Below are positions 49,740-59,849 of a DNA stretch of 64,000 nt, in pieces. Position 1 is the first letter of the stretch. Each line of letters starts with the position of its first letter. Under the pieces are notes generated by a model that worked only from the letters and a program-made list of their open reading frames with translations, was not told the origin of the DNA and made no database searches. Made by a program: the position numbers and the translations under genes. The DNA is from Ferrovibrio sp. MS7 (GTDB lineage: Bacteria; Pseudomonadota; Alphaproteobacteria; Ferrovibrionales; Ferrovibrionaceae). Location: NCBI RefSeq assembly GCF_038404985.1, contig NZ_JBBKBA010000001.1, positions 958,001-1,022,000 on the forward strand, read 5' to 3'.

Positions 49740-51263
49740 TCAGAACAGCAGATGCGCCGCCAGCAGCGCGGCAATGATGCCGAGCAGCCAATGCAGTTTG
49801 CGGTCCGGTTTCACTTGCGGCGCCGGCTGTGCCTCACTCTGGGCCGCCAGTATCTCGATATCGCGCAGCAATTTCGGCAAGCGCCGCAAGGTCGCCACGC
49901 CTTCCGCGATGCCATCGCGGATCTGCGCCTCCGGGCCCATATTCTGGCTGGCCCAGTCGGCCACCACGGGGCGCGAGGCTTCCCAGAAATTCACTTCCCT
50001 GTCCAGGCTGCGCGCCACGCCCTCCACCGTCACCATGGTCTTTTGCAGCAGCAGCAGATGCGGCTGCGTGCGCATGCCGAAGGTCTCGGTGATCTGGAAA
50101 AGTTGCGCCAGCAGCCGGCCAATGGAGATTTCCGCCACCGGCTTGCCGAGGATCGGCTCGCCAATGGAGCGGCAGGCCTGGGCGAAAGCTTCGACCGTGC
50201 GGCCCGAGTCGGGATCGAGTGGCACATAGCCGGCCTCGATATGCACTTCCGCCGCGCGGCGCCAATTGCCGGCCAGGAAGGCGCCCAGCATCTCGGCCAT
50301 GAAGCGCCGCGTGCCTATGTCGATGCGGCCCATGATGCCGAAATCCACTAGCTGCAATTTGCCGTCGGCGGCGACGAACAGATTGCCGTGATGCATGTCG
50401 GCGTGGAAATAGCCGTCGCGCAACGCCTGGCGCAGGAAACTCTGGATCACGCGCTCGGCCAGCTTCGGCAGGTCATGGCCGGCGGCGATCAGCGCGGCGC
50501 GGTCCTCGATCGGGATGCCATCGATGCGTTCCAGAGTCAGCACGCGGCGCGCGGTGCGGTTCCAGTCCGGGCGCGGCACATGCAGGTCCGGATCGTCACG
50601 GAAATTGTCGGCGATCTCGGACGCGGCGGCCGCTTCCAGCCGCAGATCGAGTTCGATCGCCACCTGCTGCGCCACGGTCTCGATCACCGCGCGCGGCCGC
50701 AGCCTTTGCAAGCCGTCGACGCAGTCCTCGGCCAGGCCAGCGAGCCAGGCAAACAGCGCCAAGTCGCGTGCGAAAGCCGCTTCCACCTGTGGCCGCAGCA
50801 CCTTCACGGCAACTTTCGCGCCTTCCGGCGTTTCGGCGAAATGTACCTGCGCCACGCTGGCCGCCGCCACCGGCTCCGGCTCGAAGCCGATATAAAGCTG
50901 CTCCAGCGGGGCGCCAAGTTCGCTCTCGATTGCTGCTTTGGCGTCGCTCCACGGGAAGGGGGGCAGCTTGTCGCGCAGCCGGCCGAGATCCTCCGCCATG
51001 GCTGCGCCGACGATATCGGGTCGCACGCTCAAGACCTGGCCGAGCTTGATGAAGCTGGGGCCGAGTTCCGCCATGGCGGCGGCCAGCCGCTCGCCCTCGC
51101 GCAGCTCTGGCCGGCGCCTGCCGAACAGGGATTGGAACAGCGAGGCGGCGAGCTTGATGCCACCGGGCAGCGGTGCCTGCTGTGCCGGGAACAGCGCATC
51201 ATGGCGTGCCAGGATGCGGCCGATCTCAAACAGGCGGCTCAAGTGACCAGCATTCGGCAGCAT
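49740..51263 (-). CDS. ubiB: UbiB-family atypical kinase for ubiquinone biosynthesis
   Basis: A 507-residue ABC1/ADCK-like protein. The KxGQ motif ([13 protein letters not shown]), the Ala-rich loop with [16 protein letters not shown], and the invariant Lys in VAVKVLRP are visible, followed by [10 protein letters not shown] and VDFGIMG. Two hydrophobic helices end the protein and fix it in the membrane. It is an ATPase needed for ubiquinone synthesis rather than a protein kinase. ATG 51263 shares its A with the ubiE stop (TGATG), so translation is coupled. Confidence 0.94.
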   Translation of the reverse strand: MLPNAGHLSRLFEIGRILARHDALFPAQQAPLPGGIKLAASLFQSLFGRRRPELREGERLAAAMAELGPSFIKLGQVLSVRPDIVGAAMAEDLGRLRDKLPPFPWSDAKAAIESELGAPLEQLYIGFEPEPVAAASVAQVHFAETPEGAKVAVKVLRPQVEAAFARDLALFAWLAGLAEDCVDGLQRLRPRAVIETVAQQVAIELDLRLEAAAASEIADNFRDDPDLHVPRPDWNRTARRVLTLERIDGIPIEDRAALIAAGHDLPKLAERVIQSFLRQALRDGYFHADMHHGNLFVAADGKLQLVDFGIMGRIDIGTRRFMAEMLGAFLAGNWRRAAEVHIEAGYVPLDPDSGRTVEAFAQACRSIGEPILGKPVAEISIGRLLAQLFQITETFGMRTQPHLLLLQKTMVTVEGVARSLDREVNFWEASRPVVADWASQNMGPEAQIRDGIAEGVATLRRLPKLLRDIEILAAQSEAQPAPQVKPDRKLHWLLGIIAALLAAHLLF

Positions 51264-52015
51264 CAGAGGCGCCAACCCGAATGCATCGCGGCGATGCCGC
51301 CGGAAAGGTCGCGGTATTTCACATTGCCGAAGCCGGCTTCGCGGATCATCGCCGCGAAAGTTTCCTGGTCGGGAAAGCGGCGGATGCTTTCCACCAGGTA
51401 ACGATAGGAATCAGCGTCCCTAGCCACCAGTTGGCCGATCTTCGGCAGCAGATGGAAGGAATAGACGTCATAGGCCTTGGCCAGCGCCGGGTTGCGCACG
51501 GCGGAGAATTCCAGGCAGAGGAAGCGCCCGCCCGGCTTCAGCACGCGGTAGGCTTCACGCAGGGCCTGGTCGATATGAGTGACGTTGCGGATGCCGAAGG
51601 CGATGGTATAGGCATCGACGCTGCGGTCGGGCAGCGGCAGCACCTCGGCATTCATGCAGGTCCAGGTCAGGCGGTCCAGCCTTGTCTGGTCGATGGCGCG
51701 GCTGCGGCCCTGGTCCAGCATCGCGGCATTGATATCGGCCACCAGGATAGTGGCTTCTGGCGCGCGGTCATGGATGCGGAAGGCGATATCGCCGGTGCCG
51801 CCGGCCATGTCCAGCACGGTGATCCGCCCGCGCGGATCAAGCCAGTCGACCATGGCGTTTTTCCACAGCCGATGCACGCCTGCCGACATCAGGTCGTTCA
51901 TCAGGTCGTAGCGCGGCGCCACGCTCTCGAACACCTGGCGCACCAGGCGGACTTTCTCCGCCTCGGGCACCTGGGTGAAGCCGAAATGGGTCTCGTTACC
52001 AGGGTCGTGAACCAT
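51263..52015 (-). CDS. ubiE: Ubiquinone/menaquinone biosynthesis C-methyltransferase
   Basis: A 250-residue SAM enzyme that C-methylates the quinone ring. Signatures: [13 protein letters not shown] start, [25 protein letters not shown], motif [10 protein letters not shown], and [13 protein letters not shown], then LEFSAVRNP. It starts the ubiE-ubiB pair, 48 bp from the divergent mutM. Confidence 0.96.
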   Translation of the reverse strand: MVHDPGNETHFGFTQVPEAEKVRLVRQVFESVAPRYDLMNDLMSAGVHRLWKNAMVDWLDPRGRITVLDMAGGTGDIAFRIHDRAPEATILVADINAAMLDQGRSRAIDQTRLDRLTWTCMNAEVLPLPDRSVDAYTIAFGIRNVTHIDQALREAYRVLKPGGRFLCLEFSAVRNPALAKAYDVYSFHLLPKIGQLVARDADSYRYLVESIRRFPDQETFAAMIREAGFGNVKYRDLSGGIAAMHSGWRL

Positions 52016-52063
52016 GGGCGGACCATAGCCGAAACAGGGCCGGCGCGGTATAGACAGCGGGCG

Positions 52064-52888
52064 ATGCCTGAACTGCCCGAAGTGGAAACCACCCGCCGTG
52101 GCCTGGCCATGAAACTGGCCGGGCACCGCATCGAACGCATCGAGGCGCGGCGGCCCGACCTGCGGTTTCCGCTGCCGAAGGATTTTGCCCGCCGCATCCA
52201 GGGCCGCGCCGTGCTGGCGCTGGAACGTCGCGCCAAATACATCCTGGTGCAACTGGAAGGCGGGCTCACCTGGCTGATCCATCTCGGCATGTCGGGCCGC
52301 ATGGTGATGCGCCAGGGCTGGCCCAACGATATCGGCCCGCATGACCATGTGATCTTCGCCACCGAGACCGGCTGGGCGGTGACGTTTAACGACGCCCGCC
52401 GCTTCGGCATGATGGACTTGATCGAGGCCCGCGACCTCCCCAGCCACAAGCTGCTGAGCAATATCGGCCCGGAACCGCTGGACGATGCCTTCACGCCGGC
52501 CGTGCTGGCGGCGGCCCTCAAGGGCAAGCGCACGCCGATGAAGGCCGCCCTGCTGGATCAGCGGGTGGTGGCGGGCCTGGGCAATATTTACGTCTCGGAG
52601 GCGCTCTACCGCGCCGGGATACACCCGGAAAGGCTGGCCGGCTCGGTGGCGCCCAAGCGGCTCGACCGCCTGGTGCCGGCGATCAAGGCGGTGCTGCTGG
52701 AGGCGGTGGAGGCCGGCGGGTCGTCTTTGCGCGATTACGTGCAAACGGATGGGGAACTTGGCTATTTCCAGACCCGCTTCCGGGTCTATGACCGCGAGGA
52801 CCAGCCCTGCCAGACCTGCAAGCGCCCGGTGCGCCGCATCGTGCAGTCTGGCCGCTCGACATTTTTCTGCGGCAACTGCCAGAAATAG
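52064..52888 (+). CDS. mutM: Formamidopyrimidine-DNA glycosylase
   Basis: A 274-residue bifunctional base-excision enzyme for 8-oxoguanine. The catalytic N-terminus [13 protein letters not shown] is exact (P2, E3), [27 protein letters not shown] (helix-two-turn-helix) and the C-terminal zinc finger C-x2-C...C-x2-C (CQTC, CGNC) follow. Divergent from ubiE, a common alphaproteobacterial arrangement. Confidence 0.97.
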   Translation: MPELPEVETTRRGLAMKLAGHRIERIEARRPDLRFPLPKDFARRIQGRAVLALERRAKYILVQLEGGLTWLIHLGMSGRMVMRQGWPNDIGPHDHVIFATETGWAVTFNDARRFGMMDLIEARDLPSHKLLSNIGPEPLDDAFTPAVLAAALKGKRTPMKAALLDQRVVAGLGNIYVSEALYRAGIHPERLAGSVAPKRLDRLVPAIKAVLLEAVEAGGSSLRDYVQTDGELGYFQTRFRVYDREDQPCQTCKRPVRRIVQSGRSTFFCGNCQK

Positions 52889-53054
52889 CCCCCCGGCGCA
52901 CCGGGGCCGCCCCTTTCCAAATCCGCCCTGAGGTGGCATGGTCCGGCCCATGTTCGGACCCGGCCAGACCGGCATTTGCGCCCCCATTCGGGGCTGCCCC
53001 GCCCAGCCTCGTGGCAGGCTGCGCTGACGCACATAAAAAACCAAGGGAAGCGGC

Positions 53055-53831
53055 ATGAGCTATGAAATGATCCTGGTGGAAACGCGCGGCCAAGTCGGCC
53101 TGATCACGCTGAACCGCCCGCAGGCGCTGAATGCGCTTTGTGCCCAGCTCATGGCCGAAATGACCCAGGCGCTGGATGCCTTCGAGGCCGATGCCAATAT
53201 CGGTTGCATGATCATCACCGGTTCCGAGAAGGCCTTCGCCGCCGGTGCCGATATCAAGGAAATGAAGTCCAAGACCTATACCGACGTCTATGCCGAGGAC
53301 TTCATCACCGCCGGCTGGGAGCGCGTGACGCGCTGCCGCAAGCCGGTGATCGCGGCGGTGTCGGGCTTCGCGCTCGGCGGCGGTTGCGAACTGGCAATGA
53401 TGTGCGATTTCATCCTCGCTGCCGATAACGCCAAGTTCGGCCAGCCGGAAATCAACCTCGGCACCATTCCGGGTGCCGGCGGCACCCAGCGCCTCACCCG
53501 TTTCGTCGGCAAGTCGAAGGCGATGGAAATGTGCCTTACCGGCCGCATGATGGATGCGGCGGAAGCAGAGCGTTCCGGCCTGGTCAGCCGCGTGGTGCCG
53601 AAGGAGCAACTGCTCGAGGAAGCCTTCAAGGCCGCCAACCGTATTGCCGAACTCTCGCGTCCGGTGGTGATGATCGCCAAGGAAGCGGTGAACCGCGCCT
53701 ACGAGACCACGCTCACCGAAGGCGTGCGCTTCGAGCGTCGCGTGTTCCACTCGACCTTCGCTTTCGAGGACCAGAAGGAAGGCATGGCCGCTTTCGCCGA
53801 GAAGCGCAAGCCGGCCTTCAAGAACCGCTAA
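53055..53831 (+). CDS. Enoyl-CoA hydratase
   Basis: A 258-residue crotonase-fold enzyme. The oxyanion-hole strands [15 protein letters not shown] and [15 protein letters not shown] are intact, and both catalytic glutamates are present: E112 in GGGCELA and E132 in GQPEINLG. It hydrates trans-2-enoyl-CoA in fatty-acid breakdown. AGGGAAG precedes the ATG. It is followed 12 bp later by hisZ. Confidence 0.94.
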   Translation: MSYEMILVETRGQVGLITLNRPQALNALCAQLMAEMTQALDAFEADANIGCMIITGSEKAFAAGADIKEMKSKTYTDVYAEDFITAGWERVTRCRKPVIAAVSGFALGGGCELAMMCDFILAADNAKFGQPEINLGTIPGAGGTQRLTRFVGKSKAMEMCLTGRMMDAAEAERSGLVSRVVPKEQLLEEAFKAANRIAELSRPVVMIAKEAVNRAYETTLTEGVRFERRVFHSTFAFEDQKEGMAAFAEKRKPAFKNR

Positions 53832-53843
53832 GGACGCAGGACG

Positions 53844-55016
53844 ATGGCACCCAAGGCGCGCAAGAGCGTGGAAGCGGCGGAGACGGATGCGTCGGTAGCC
53901 TTGCTGCCGGCGGGTCTGCGCGACGTGCTGCCGCCGCGCGCCGATTGGGAAGCCTTCGCCTCCGAAAGCCTGCTCGCCAGTTTCGCCGCGCGCGGCTATG
54001 CCCGCGTCAAGCCGCCGCTGATCGAGTTCGAGGAAACCCTGCTGGCCGGCTCCGGCCAGGATCTCGCCGGGCAGATGTTCCGCGTCATGGATCCGGTGTC
54101 GCAGCGCATGATGGGCCTGCGCAACGATATCACGATGCAGGTGGCGCGCATTGCCGGCAGCCGCCTCAAGCTGGCGCCGCGCCCGCTGCGCCTTGCCTAT
54201 GCCGGCCAGGTTTTGCGCGTGCGCGGTTCGCAACTCAGGCCCGAGCGGCAATTCGCCCAGGCCGGTTTCGAGCTGATCGGCGCCGCCTCGCTCGCCGCCG
54301 ATGTGGAAACCGCCTTGCTGGCGGCGGAAGCGGTGGCGAAGCTCGGCGTGAAGAATCTCTCGCTCGATATCACCCAGCCCTTGCTGGCGCCGGCGATCAC
54401 CGCCGCCCATGGCCTCGATGAGCGCAAGGCCAAGGCCGCGCGCCGGGCGCTGGACCGCAAGGACGCAGCGGAACTCAAGGCTGTTGGCGGTGCTGCGGCT
54501 CCCGATCTGCTGAAGCTGCTGCCGCTGGCCGGCCCCGCCGATGCGGCGATCAAGGGCCTGAAAGCCATGAAGCTGCCGGAAGCGGCGGCTGCCATTGTCG
54601 CCGATCTCGATAAACTGGTGGCGGAAGTCTCAGGCGCTGCGCCGGACCTGCTGCTGACGCTGGATCCCGGCGAATTCCGCGGTTTTGAGTATCACAGCGG
54701 CATCAGCTACACGCTGTTCGCGCGCAATGTGCGCGGCGAACTCGGCCGTGGCGGCCGCTATGTCACGCCGGGCGGCGAAACCGCCACCGGCTTCACGCTG
54801 TATCTCGACAGCGTGATGCGCGGCCTGCCGCCGATGCCGCCGAAGCAGATGGTGTATCTGCCGCATGGCACGGCGCATGCCGTCTCGGCGCGGCTCCGCG
54901 CTGAAGGCCACAGCACCTGGGCGGCGCTGGAACCGGAAGGCGACAACGGCGCCAAGGCGGCGAAGTCGGCCAATTGCAGTCATTGGTGGGACGGCAAGAC
55001 CGTCCGCGCTGTTTAA
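53844..55016 (+). CDS. hisZ: ATP phosphoribosyltransferase regulatory subunit HisZ
   Basis: A 390-residue histidyl-tRNA synthetase paralog lacking synthetase function; with short-form HisG it makes the first enzyme of histidine synthesis. LLPAGLRDVLPPRADWE, a degenerate class II core (MDPVSQRMMGLRNDITMQVARIA) and GGRYVTPGGETATGF are the expected stretches. It lacks the C-terminal anticodon domain of HisS. No hisG is in the window. purA follows 27 bp downstream. Confidence 0.88.
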   Translation: MAPKARKSVEAAETDASVALLPAGLRDVLPPRADWEAFASESLLASFAARGYARVKPPLIEFEETLLAGSGQDLAGQMFRVMDPVSQRMMGLRNDITMQVARIAGSRLKLAPRPLRLAYAGQVLRVRGSQLRPERQFAQAGFELIGAASLAADVETALLAAEAVAKLGVKNLSLDITQPLLAPAITAAHGLDERKAKAARRALDRKDAAELKAVGGAAAPDLLKLLPLAGPADAAIKGLKAMKLPEAAAAIVADLDKLVAEVSGAAPDLLLTLDPGEFRGFEYHSGISYTLFARNVRGELGRGGRYVTPGGETATGFTLYLDSVMRGLPPMPPKQMVYLPHGTAHAVSARLRAEGHSTWAALEPEGDNGAKAAKSANCSHWWDGKTVRAV

Positions 55017-55043
55017 AAAGTTTCAAGCCTAAGGAATCGCGCG

Positions 55044-56336
55044 ATGAGCAACGTGGTGGTGGTCGGTGCCCAGTGGGGCGACGAGGGTAAGGGCAAGATC
55101 GTCGACTGGCTGTCGCTTCGCGCCGATGCGGTGGTGCGTTTCCAGGGCGGCCATAATGCCGGCCACACCCTGGTGATCGATGGCGTCACCTACAAGCTGT
55201 CGCTGCTGCCGTCCGGCATCGTGCGGCCGGGCAAGCTGTCGGTGATCGGCAGTGGCGTAGTGGTGGATCCCTGGGCCTTGCTCGCTGAAATCGAGAAGCT
55301 GCGCGGCCAGGGCGTCGCGGTCAGCCCGGCAACGCTGAAGCTCGCCGACAATGCCACGCTGATCCTGCCGCTGCACCGCGAACTCGACGGTCTGCGGGAA
55401 GATGCCGCCGAGGGCGTGAAGATCGGCACCACGCGGCGCGGCATCGGCCCGGCCTATGAAGACAAGATTGGTCGCCGCGCCATCCGCGTCTGCGACCTCG
55501 CCGATGGCGTCGCGCTGGAGCGCAAGGTGGATGGTCTGCTGGCGCACCACAATGCGCTGCGCAAGGGCATGGGTGCGCCGCTGGTGGACCGCGCCGAACT
55601 GATGCGCCAGCTTGCCGAGATCGCGCCTGCCGTGCTGGCCTATGCCGTGCCGGCCTGGGCGGAACTTGACGAGATGCGCCGCGCTGGCAAGCGCATCCTG
55701 TTCGAAGGCGCGCAAGGCTCGCTGCTCGATGTCGATCACGGCACCTATCCCTTCGTCACCTCGTCGAACACGCTGGCCGGCCAGGCCTCGGCGGGTTCCG
55801 GCCTCGGGCCGGGCGCGCTGAATTATGTGCTCGGCATCGTGAAGGCCTATACCACGCGCGTCGGCGAAGGCCCGTTCCCGAGCGAACTCACCGACGAGAT
55901 CGGGCAATGGCTGGGCGAGAAGGGCCATGAATTTGGCGTCGTAACCGGACGCAAGCGCCGCTGCGGCTGGTTCGATGCCGTGCTGGTGCGCCAGACCGTG
56001 AAGCTGAACGGCATCCATGGCATCGCGCTGACCAAGCTCGATGTGCTCGACGGCCTGAAAGAAGTGAAGCTCTGCGTCGGCTATGAGCTGAACGGCAAGA
56101 CGCTCGATTACTTCCCCTCCAGCATGGCCGATCAGGCGGCGGCGAAGCCGGTTTACGAGACCATGGAAGGCTGGCAGGATTCGACGCGCGGCGCGCGGTC
56201 GTGGACGCAGTTGCCCGGTGAAGCGGTGAAGTATGTGCGCCGCATCGAGGAACTGATCGGCGCGCCGGTGGCGCTGCTGTCCACCAGTCCGGAGCGCGAC
56301 GACACCATCCTGATGAAGGATCCCTTCGAGAACTAA
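55044..56336 (+). CDS. purA: Adenylosuccinate synthetase
   Basis: A 430-residue GTP-dependent enzyme that converts IMP and aspartate to adenylosuccinate. [16 protein letters not shown] (P-loop and catalytic Asp) starts the protein; [44 protein letters not shown] and [10 protein letters not shown] follow. AAGGA lies before ATG 55044. The stop lies in a 16-bp-period duplication. Confidence 0.97.
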   Translation: MSNVVVVGAQWGDEGKGKIVDWLSLRADAVVRFQGGHNAGHTLVIDGVTYKLSLLPSGIVRPGKLSVIGSGVVVDPWALLAEIEKLRGQGVAVSPATLKLADNATLILPLHRELDGLREDAAEGVKIGTTRRGIGPAYEDKIGRRAIRVCDLADGVALERKVDGLLAHHNALRKGMGAPLVDRAELMRQLAEIAPAVLAYAVPAWAELDEMRRAGKRILFEGAQGSLLDVDHGTYPFVTSSNTLAGQASAGSGLGPGALNYVLGIVKAYTTRVGEGPFPSELTDEIGQWLGEKGHEFGVVTGRKRRCGWFDAVLVRQTVKLNGIHGIALTKLDVLDGLKEVKLCVGYELNGKTLDYFPSSMADQAAAKPVYETMEGWQDSTRGARSWTQLPGEAVKYVRRIEELIGAPVALLSTSPERDDTILMKDPFEN

Positions 56337-56353
56337 GTGCTGCGAGAATTAAG
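56327..56353. repeat. Imperfect tandem duplication over the purA stop codon (period 16)
   Basis: CGAGAACTAAG (56327-56337, containing the purA TAA) recurs as CGAGAATTAAG (56343-56353), one base different. Confidence 0.75.
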
Positions 56354-56603
56354 CCGCGGTTGGGCGGCTGGATTCGGGCGCAGGAACTACGCCATTCGGG
56401 CGCGGTAGAAATCCGAATACGGCGTTTCTCGCGCATATTCCGTCGCATTGCTATTCGATGCAGAACGCTGCGCGTGTCATACGCGCGGCAATTGCCGGCG
56501 TTAGCTGAAAATAACTCTCTATAATCAGAAGCTAATTTCTGTTTCCGACTAATGGGCTTAAATTGTGCCGCAACAACACCGCCTTTCGAAGGAAGTTGTA
56601 GCA

Positions 56604-57182
56604 ATGCTCCGCACCCAGCAAGCCCAGTCCGATCAGACCCGTTTCGACGATATCGACGGCATCTGTGAAGCCATCTGTCTCGATGCCGTGGAAGTCGCCA
56701 AGGCGACCCGCGTCGGCATCTGGTTGTTCGACGAAGACGGCGCGATGATCTGCCAGCGCCAGCTTGATGGCCGCGATGGCAGTTTCAGCCAGGGCAAGGT
56801 GGTACCGCGCGACGAAGCCGAGGTCTATATCAAAGCGGCGTCCGGCGGTGTGAGTGCCGCGATCAATACCGAGGACGCGCCGCAGCTCAATCAGCCGGCA
56901 CTCGATCCGGATGGGCAGCAGGCCGGCGGATTGCAGGACCGTCTCGATCTGCTGCTGGTCGATAGCCGCAACCAGCCGACTGCAATGTTCTGCTGCGAAC
57001 GCCTGGATCAGTCGGGCAATTGGCGCGAACGCGATATCTATGTGCTGCGCAAGCTGGCGCAGGCACTCTCGGGTGCGATCCGCGATTTCGGCAGCGCACC
57101 GCCGCTGATGCCCAAGGCCGAGGAATTCGACGAGGTCGACCTTTTCCAGCGCCGCGAGGAAGAGCGCCAGTGGCTTCACTGA
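56604..57182 (+). CDS. GAF-domain protein
   Basis: A 192-residue soluble protein with a single GAF-like domain (about 18-165): an N-terminal helix, RVGIWLFDEDGAMICQRQL, a variable middle and a DLLLVDSRNQPTAMFCCERL core, then a long helix and acidic tail. GAF domains bind small molecules or make dimers in signalling proteins; no output domain is attached. AAGGAAG precedes ATG 56604 and TATAAT lies at 56520-56525 without a matching -35. It shares a bidirectional terminator with the convergent rpoH. Confidence 0.75.
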   Translation: MLRTQQAQSDQTRFDDIDGICEAICLDAVEVAKATRVGIWLFDEDGAMICQRQLDGRDGSFSQGKVVPRDEAEVYIKAASGGVSAAINTEDAPQLNQPALDPDGQQAGGLQDRLDLLLVDSRNQPTAMFCCERLDQSGNWRERDIYVLRKLAQALSGAIRDFGSAPPLMPKAEEFDEVDLFQRREEERQWLH

Positions 57183-57208
57183 TCCTTTCTGGCACCGCCT
57201 GAAACGAC

Positions 57209-57234
57209 AATGGCCCGCCTGACGGCGGGCCATT
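57209..57234. terminator. Bidirectional terminator between the GAF gene and rpoH
   Basis: An 11-bp perfect stem, AATGGCCCGCC with GGCGGGCCATT, loop TGAC, with TTGCTT on one side and TTGTCG on the other strand. Confidence 0.75.
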
Positions 57235-57263
57235 TGCTTATGAGTGCTTTTGCGGGCGGCGGC

Positions 57264-58157
57264 TTACAGCGCGGTGATGCCATCGCGGATGGCGGCTTCG
57301 CGCACCGCTTTCTGCACCTTCTCGAAGGCGCGCACCTCGATCTGACGCACGCGCTCGCGGCTGATGTTGTAGCGCGCCGAAAGGTCTTCCAGCGTCGCCG
57401 GCTCGTCCACCAGGCGGCGCTGGACCAGGATGTCGCGCTCGCGCTCGTTCAGGCTGCCCATGGCGTCGATCAGCAGCTTGTGGCGCAGGCCGCTTTCCTG
57501 GCCCTCGGCCAGGCGGGTTTCCTGGCTCGGGGTTTCATCCACCAGCCAGTCCTGCCACTGGGCATCGCCCTCCTCATCGCCGCGCAGCGGCGCGTTGAGG
57601 CTGCTATCCGGGGCCGCCAGGCGGCGATCCATGGCGATCACATCCTCGCGCGCCACGTCGAGCTGCTTGGCGATGGTTTCCACCTGCTCAGGCGTGAGCT
57701 GGCCGCCATCAATGGCCTTGAGCTGGCCACGCATGCGGCGCAGGTTGAAGAACAGCTTCTTCTGGGCGGCGGTGGTGCCGATCTTCACCAGCGACCAGGA
57801 ACGCAGGATGTATTCCTGCATCGAGGCGCGGATCCACCACATGGCATAGGTGGAGAGGCGGAAGCCGCGGTCGGGATCGTAGCGCTTCACCGCCTGCATC
57901 ATGCCGATATTGCCCTCGGCGATCAGTTCGCCTAAGGGGAGGCCATAGCCGCGATAGCCCATGGCGATCTTCGCCACCAGGCGCAGATGGCTGGTCACCA
58001 GCTTATGGGCGGCTTCCACGTCGCCACGCTCTTTCCAGGACTTGGCGAGCATGAACTCCTCTTCCTGTTCCAGCATTGGGAAACGCCGGATTTCGGAAAG
58101 GTAACGGGACAGGCCGCCATCGGCGGAAATGGAAGGTACAGTCAGACTACGAGACAT
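57264..58157 (-). CDS. rpoH: Heat-shock sigma factor RpoH (sigma32)
   Basis: A 297-residue sigma factor directing RNA polymerase to heat-shock promoters. Region 2 (LVTSHLRLVAKIAMGYRGYGLP, LIAEGNIGMMQAVKRYDPDRGFRLSTYAMWWIRASMQEYILRSW parts) and region 4 (LNERERDILVQRRL, then LSARYNISRERVRQIEVRAFEK) are complete, with the RpoH box QKKLFFNLRR. ATG 58157 (MSRSLTVPS) follows GGGGGAG and gives the usual length. An in-frame ATG at 58226 would add 23 residues. The first codons may form mRNA structure as in other rpoH genes, but none is obvious. Confidence 0.95.
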   Translation of the reverse strand: MSRSLTVPSISADGGLSRYLSEIRRFPMLEQEEEFMLAKSWKERGDVEAAHKLVTSHLRLVAKIAMGYRGYGLPLGELIAEGNIGMMQAVKRYDPDRGFRLSTYAMWWIRASMQEYILRSWSLVKIGTTAAQKKLFFNLRRMRGQLKAIDGGQLTPEQVETIAKQLDVAREDVIAMDRRLAAPDSSLNAPLRGDEEGDAQWQDWLVDETPSQETRLAEGQESGLRHKLLIDAMGSLNERERDILVQRRLVDEPATLEDLSARYNISRERVRQIEVRAFEKVQKAVREAAIRDGITAL

Positions 58158-58294
58158 GGTGCTATCAACTCCCCCGGCCGGGTTCGCCCCGGACGTTAGC
58201 GAAGATGTGGTATCTGGATCGCTCATGTTCAATATCTGACGGGCCGATTGCGGCGGAAATGGGGCCGCAACTGGAAACATTGTAAATGGAGTAT

Positions 58295-58786
58295 TTACCG
58301 GATTTCCGGCAAATACCTATCAATCTCCCAGGGGCCGAAGGCAATCGCGACCATGATCATGGTCACAATCCCGCCAGCCCCCAGCGGCAGCAGCAATCCC
58401 TCCATGTCGTAGAATCGGCCGTCATAGAATTCCCGCCGCTGCACCCGGCGCGGCACCGCTCCCTGAACCAGGGCGGCATAGCTCGCCTTGAGCTGCTCAG
58501 CGAATTCCTGGCCCGGGTAATCCTCCAGGTAACGCCCTGTCAGATCGCGCCCGGCATGTTCCACCACATGCACGCCAACCAGCCGGAAGCGGAAGCGATG
58601 GCCGTCGCCGCCAGGGTCGCTTTCCACATCCACCAGCACGATGGAGCCGAGCATATAGCGGAAATCCAGCGGGTCGAGATCGACGCGCTGCGGCATCGCC
58701 CGCTCGCCGCGCCGCTCGCACCAATAGGCCAGCAGGCGGCACAAGTCGGGGTTGACCAGGCCCAGGGCTTCGGCAGTCACGCTCAT
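58295..58786 (-). CDS. PAS_5-type PAS domain protein
   Basis: A 163-residue single-domain protein fitting the PAS_5 family, abundant in Rhodospirillales: LCRLLAYWCERRGERAMPQRVDLDPLDFRYML start pieces, FRFRLVGVHVVEHAGRDLTGRYL, and the closing strand GGIVTMIMVAIAF. The lead residues around 30-45 match the family. No output domain is fused and its signal is unknown. Upstream of rpoH on the same strand with 137 bp between. Confidence 0.82.
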   Translation of the reverse strand: MSVTAEALGLVNPDLCRLLAYWCERRGERAMPQRVDLDPLDFRYMLGSIVLVDVESDPGGDGHRFRFRLVGVHVVEHAGRDLTGRYLEDYPGQEFAEQLKASYAALVQGAVPRRVQRREFYDGRFYDMEGLLLPLGAGGIVTMIMVAIAFGPWEIDRYLPEIR

Positions 58787-58872
58787 GCCGGAACCCTAGC
58801 CCAATGAGGGATGTGGCGTCGCATTATTTTACGCTAGGCTGGGTTGCATGTAATGCAGGGGAGGGGGCTAAG

Positions 58873-59832
58873 ATGCTGCGGCTACTGGTTACAGGTTTCA
58901 TATTTGTCATATTGCTCCCGCCTTTCGCGCAGGCCCAGCCGCAGCGCGAGGTGCTGAGCTTCCAGTCGCCCTCGCGCAACGGGCCGGTCACGGTCACGGC
59001 CGAGTTGTTCCTGCCGCCGGGGGCTGTTGATGCCAAGCTGCCGGCGATGCTGCTGCATCATGGCAGCGGCGGCGTCACCGATACGCGCGAATACGCCTAT
59101 GCGCGGGAATTCACCGCCATGGGCGTGGCCTCGATCATCCCGGATTCCTTCACCCCGCGCGGCGTCAAATCCACCATGGCCGATCAGGGCACGGTCAGCA
59201 CCAACGACATGCTGGCCGATGCCTTCGGCGCGCTGAAGGCGGCGGCAGCGCATCCGCGCATTGATCCGACGCGCATCGGCATCGCCGGTTTTTCCAAGGG
59301 CGGCGCCGTGGCCTTGCGTGCCGCCTTGCAGGCGATTGCCGACCGCTACGCGCCCAATGGCCCGCGCTTCGCGCTGCATGTGCCGTTCTATCCCGCCTGC
59401 GAAACCCATTACCGCGATACCCGCACCACCGGGGCGCCGATCCTGATGCTGCTCGGCGCCGCCGATACCTATGTCGGCACCGAAAGCTGCCGCATCGTCG
59501 CCGACAGCCTGAAAGCCGGCGGCGCCAGGCTCGACATGGTGATCTATCCCAATGCGCAGCATGGCTGGGATGGCACCGGCGCAGCCTGGTCGCAGCCCAA
59601 CGGCGAGAACTGGAGCAAATGCTTTTTCGTGCAGCAGGCGGATTTGGGCTGGGTGGAACAGCTCAGCGGCATCCGCACCGCCGGGCCCGATGGCCGGCCC
59701 AATGCCGATGCGCCCAAGGCGCTGGCGGTGTGCCGCACGCGCGGCGTCAGCGGCGGCCCTGATGCGGCGACCAAGGCGGCATCGCTTGGCGCGCTGAAGC
59801 AGGCAATGCGCGAGACGTTTAAACTGAACTGA
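58873..59832 (+). CDS. Secreted dienelactone hydrolase-like alpha/beta hydrolase
   Basis: A 319-residue protein with a signal peptide (about 1-22, ending AQA). The hydrolase domain shows LLHHGSGG, the nucleophile in GFSKGGAVAL (Ser in place of the Cys of classical dienelactone hydrolase), an Asp in GAADTYV and a His in NAQHGWDG. It should act in the periplasm on an unknown ester. GGGGAGGGGG precedes the ATG. It converges on rluD. Confidence 0.85.
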   Translation: MLRLLVTGFIFVILLPPFAQAQPQREVLSFQSPSRNGPVTVTAELFLPPGAVDAKLPAMLLHHGSGGVTDTREYAYAREFTAMGVASIIPDSFTPRGVKSTMADQGTVSTNDMLADAFGALKAAAAHPRIDPTRIGIAGFSKGGAVALRAALQAIADRYAPNGPRFALHVPFYPACETHYRDTRTTGAPILMLLGAADTYVGTESCRIVADSLKAGGARLDMVIYPNAQHGWDGTGAAWSQPNGENWSKCFFVQQADLGWVEQLSGIRTAGPDGRPNADAPKALAVCRTRGVSGGPDAATKAASLGALKQAMRETFKLN

Positions 59833-59849
59833 GGCCAGCTTAACTGAGG
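59827..59849. repeat. Tandem duplication at the convergent hydrolase/rluD stops (period 15)
   Basis: AACTGAGG at 59827-59834 recurs at 59842-59849. The first holds the hydrolase TGA. The second puts another TGA in the same frame and lies over the rluD stop on the other strand. Confidence 0.7.
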
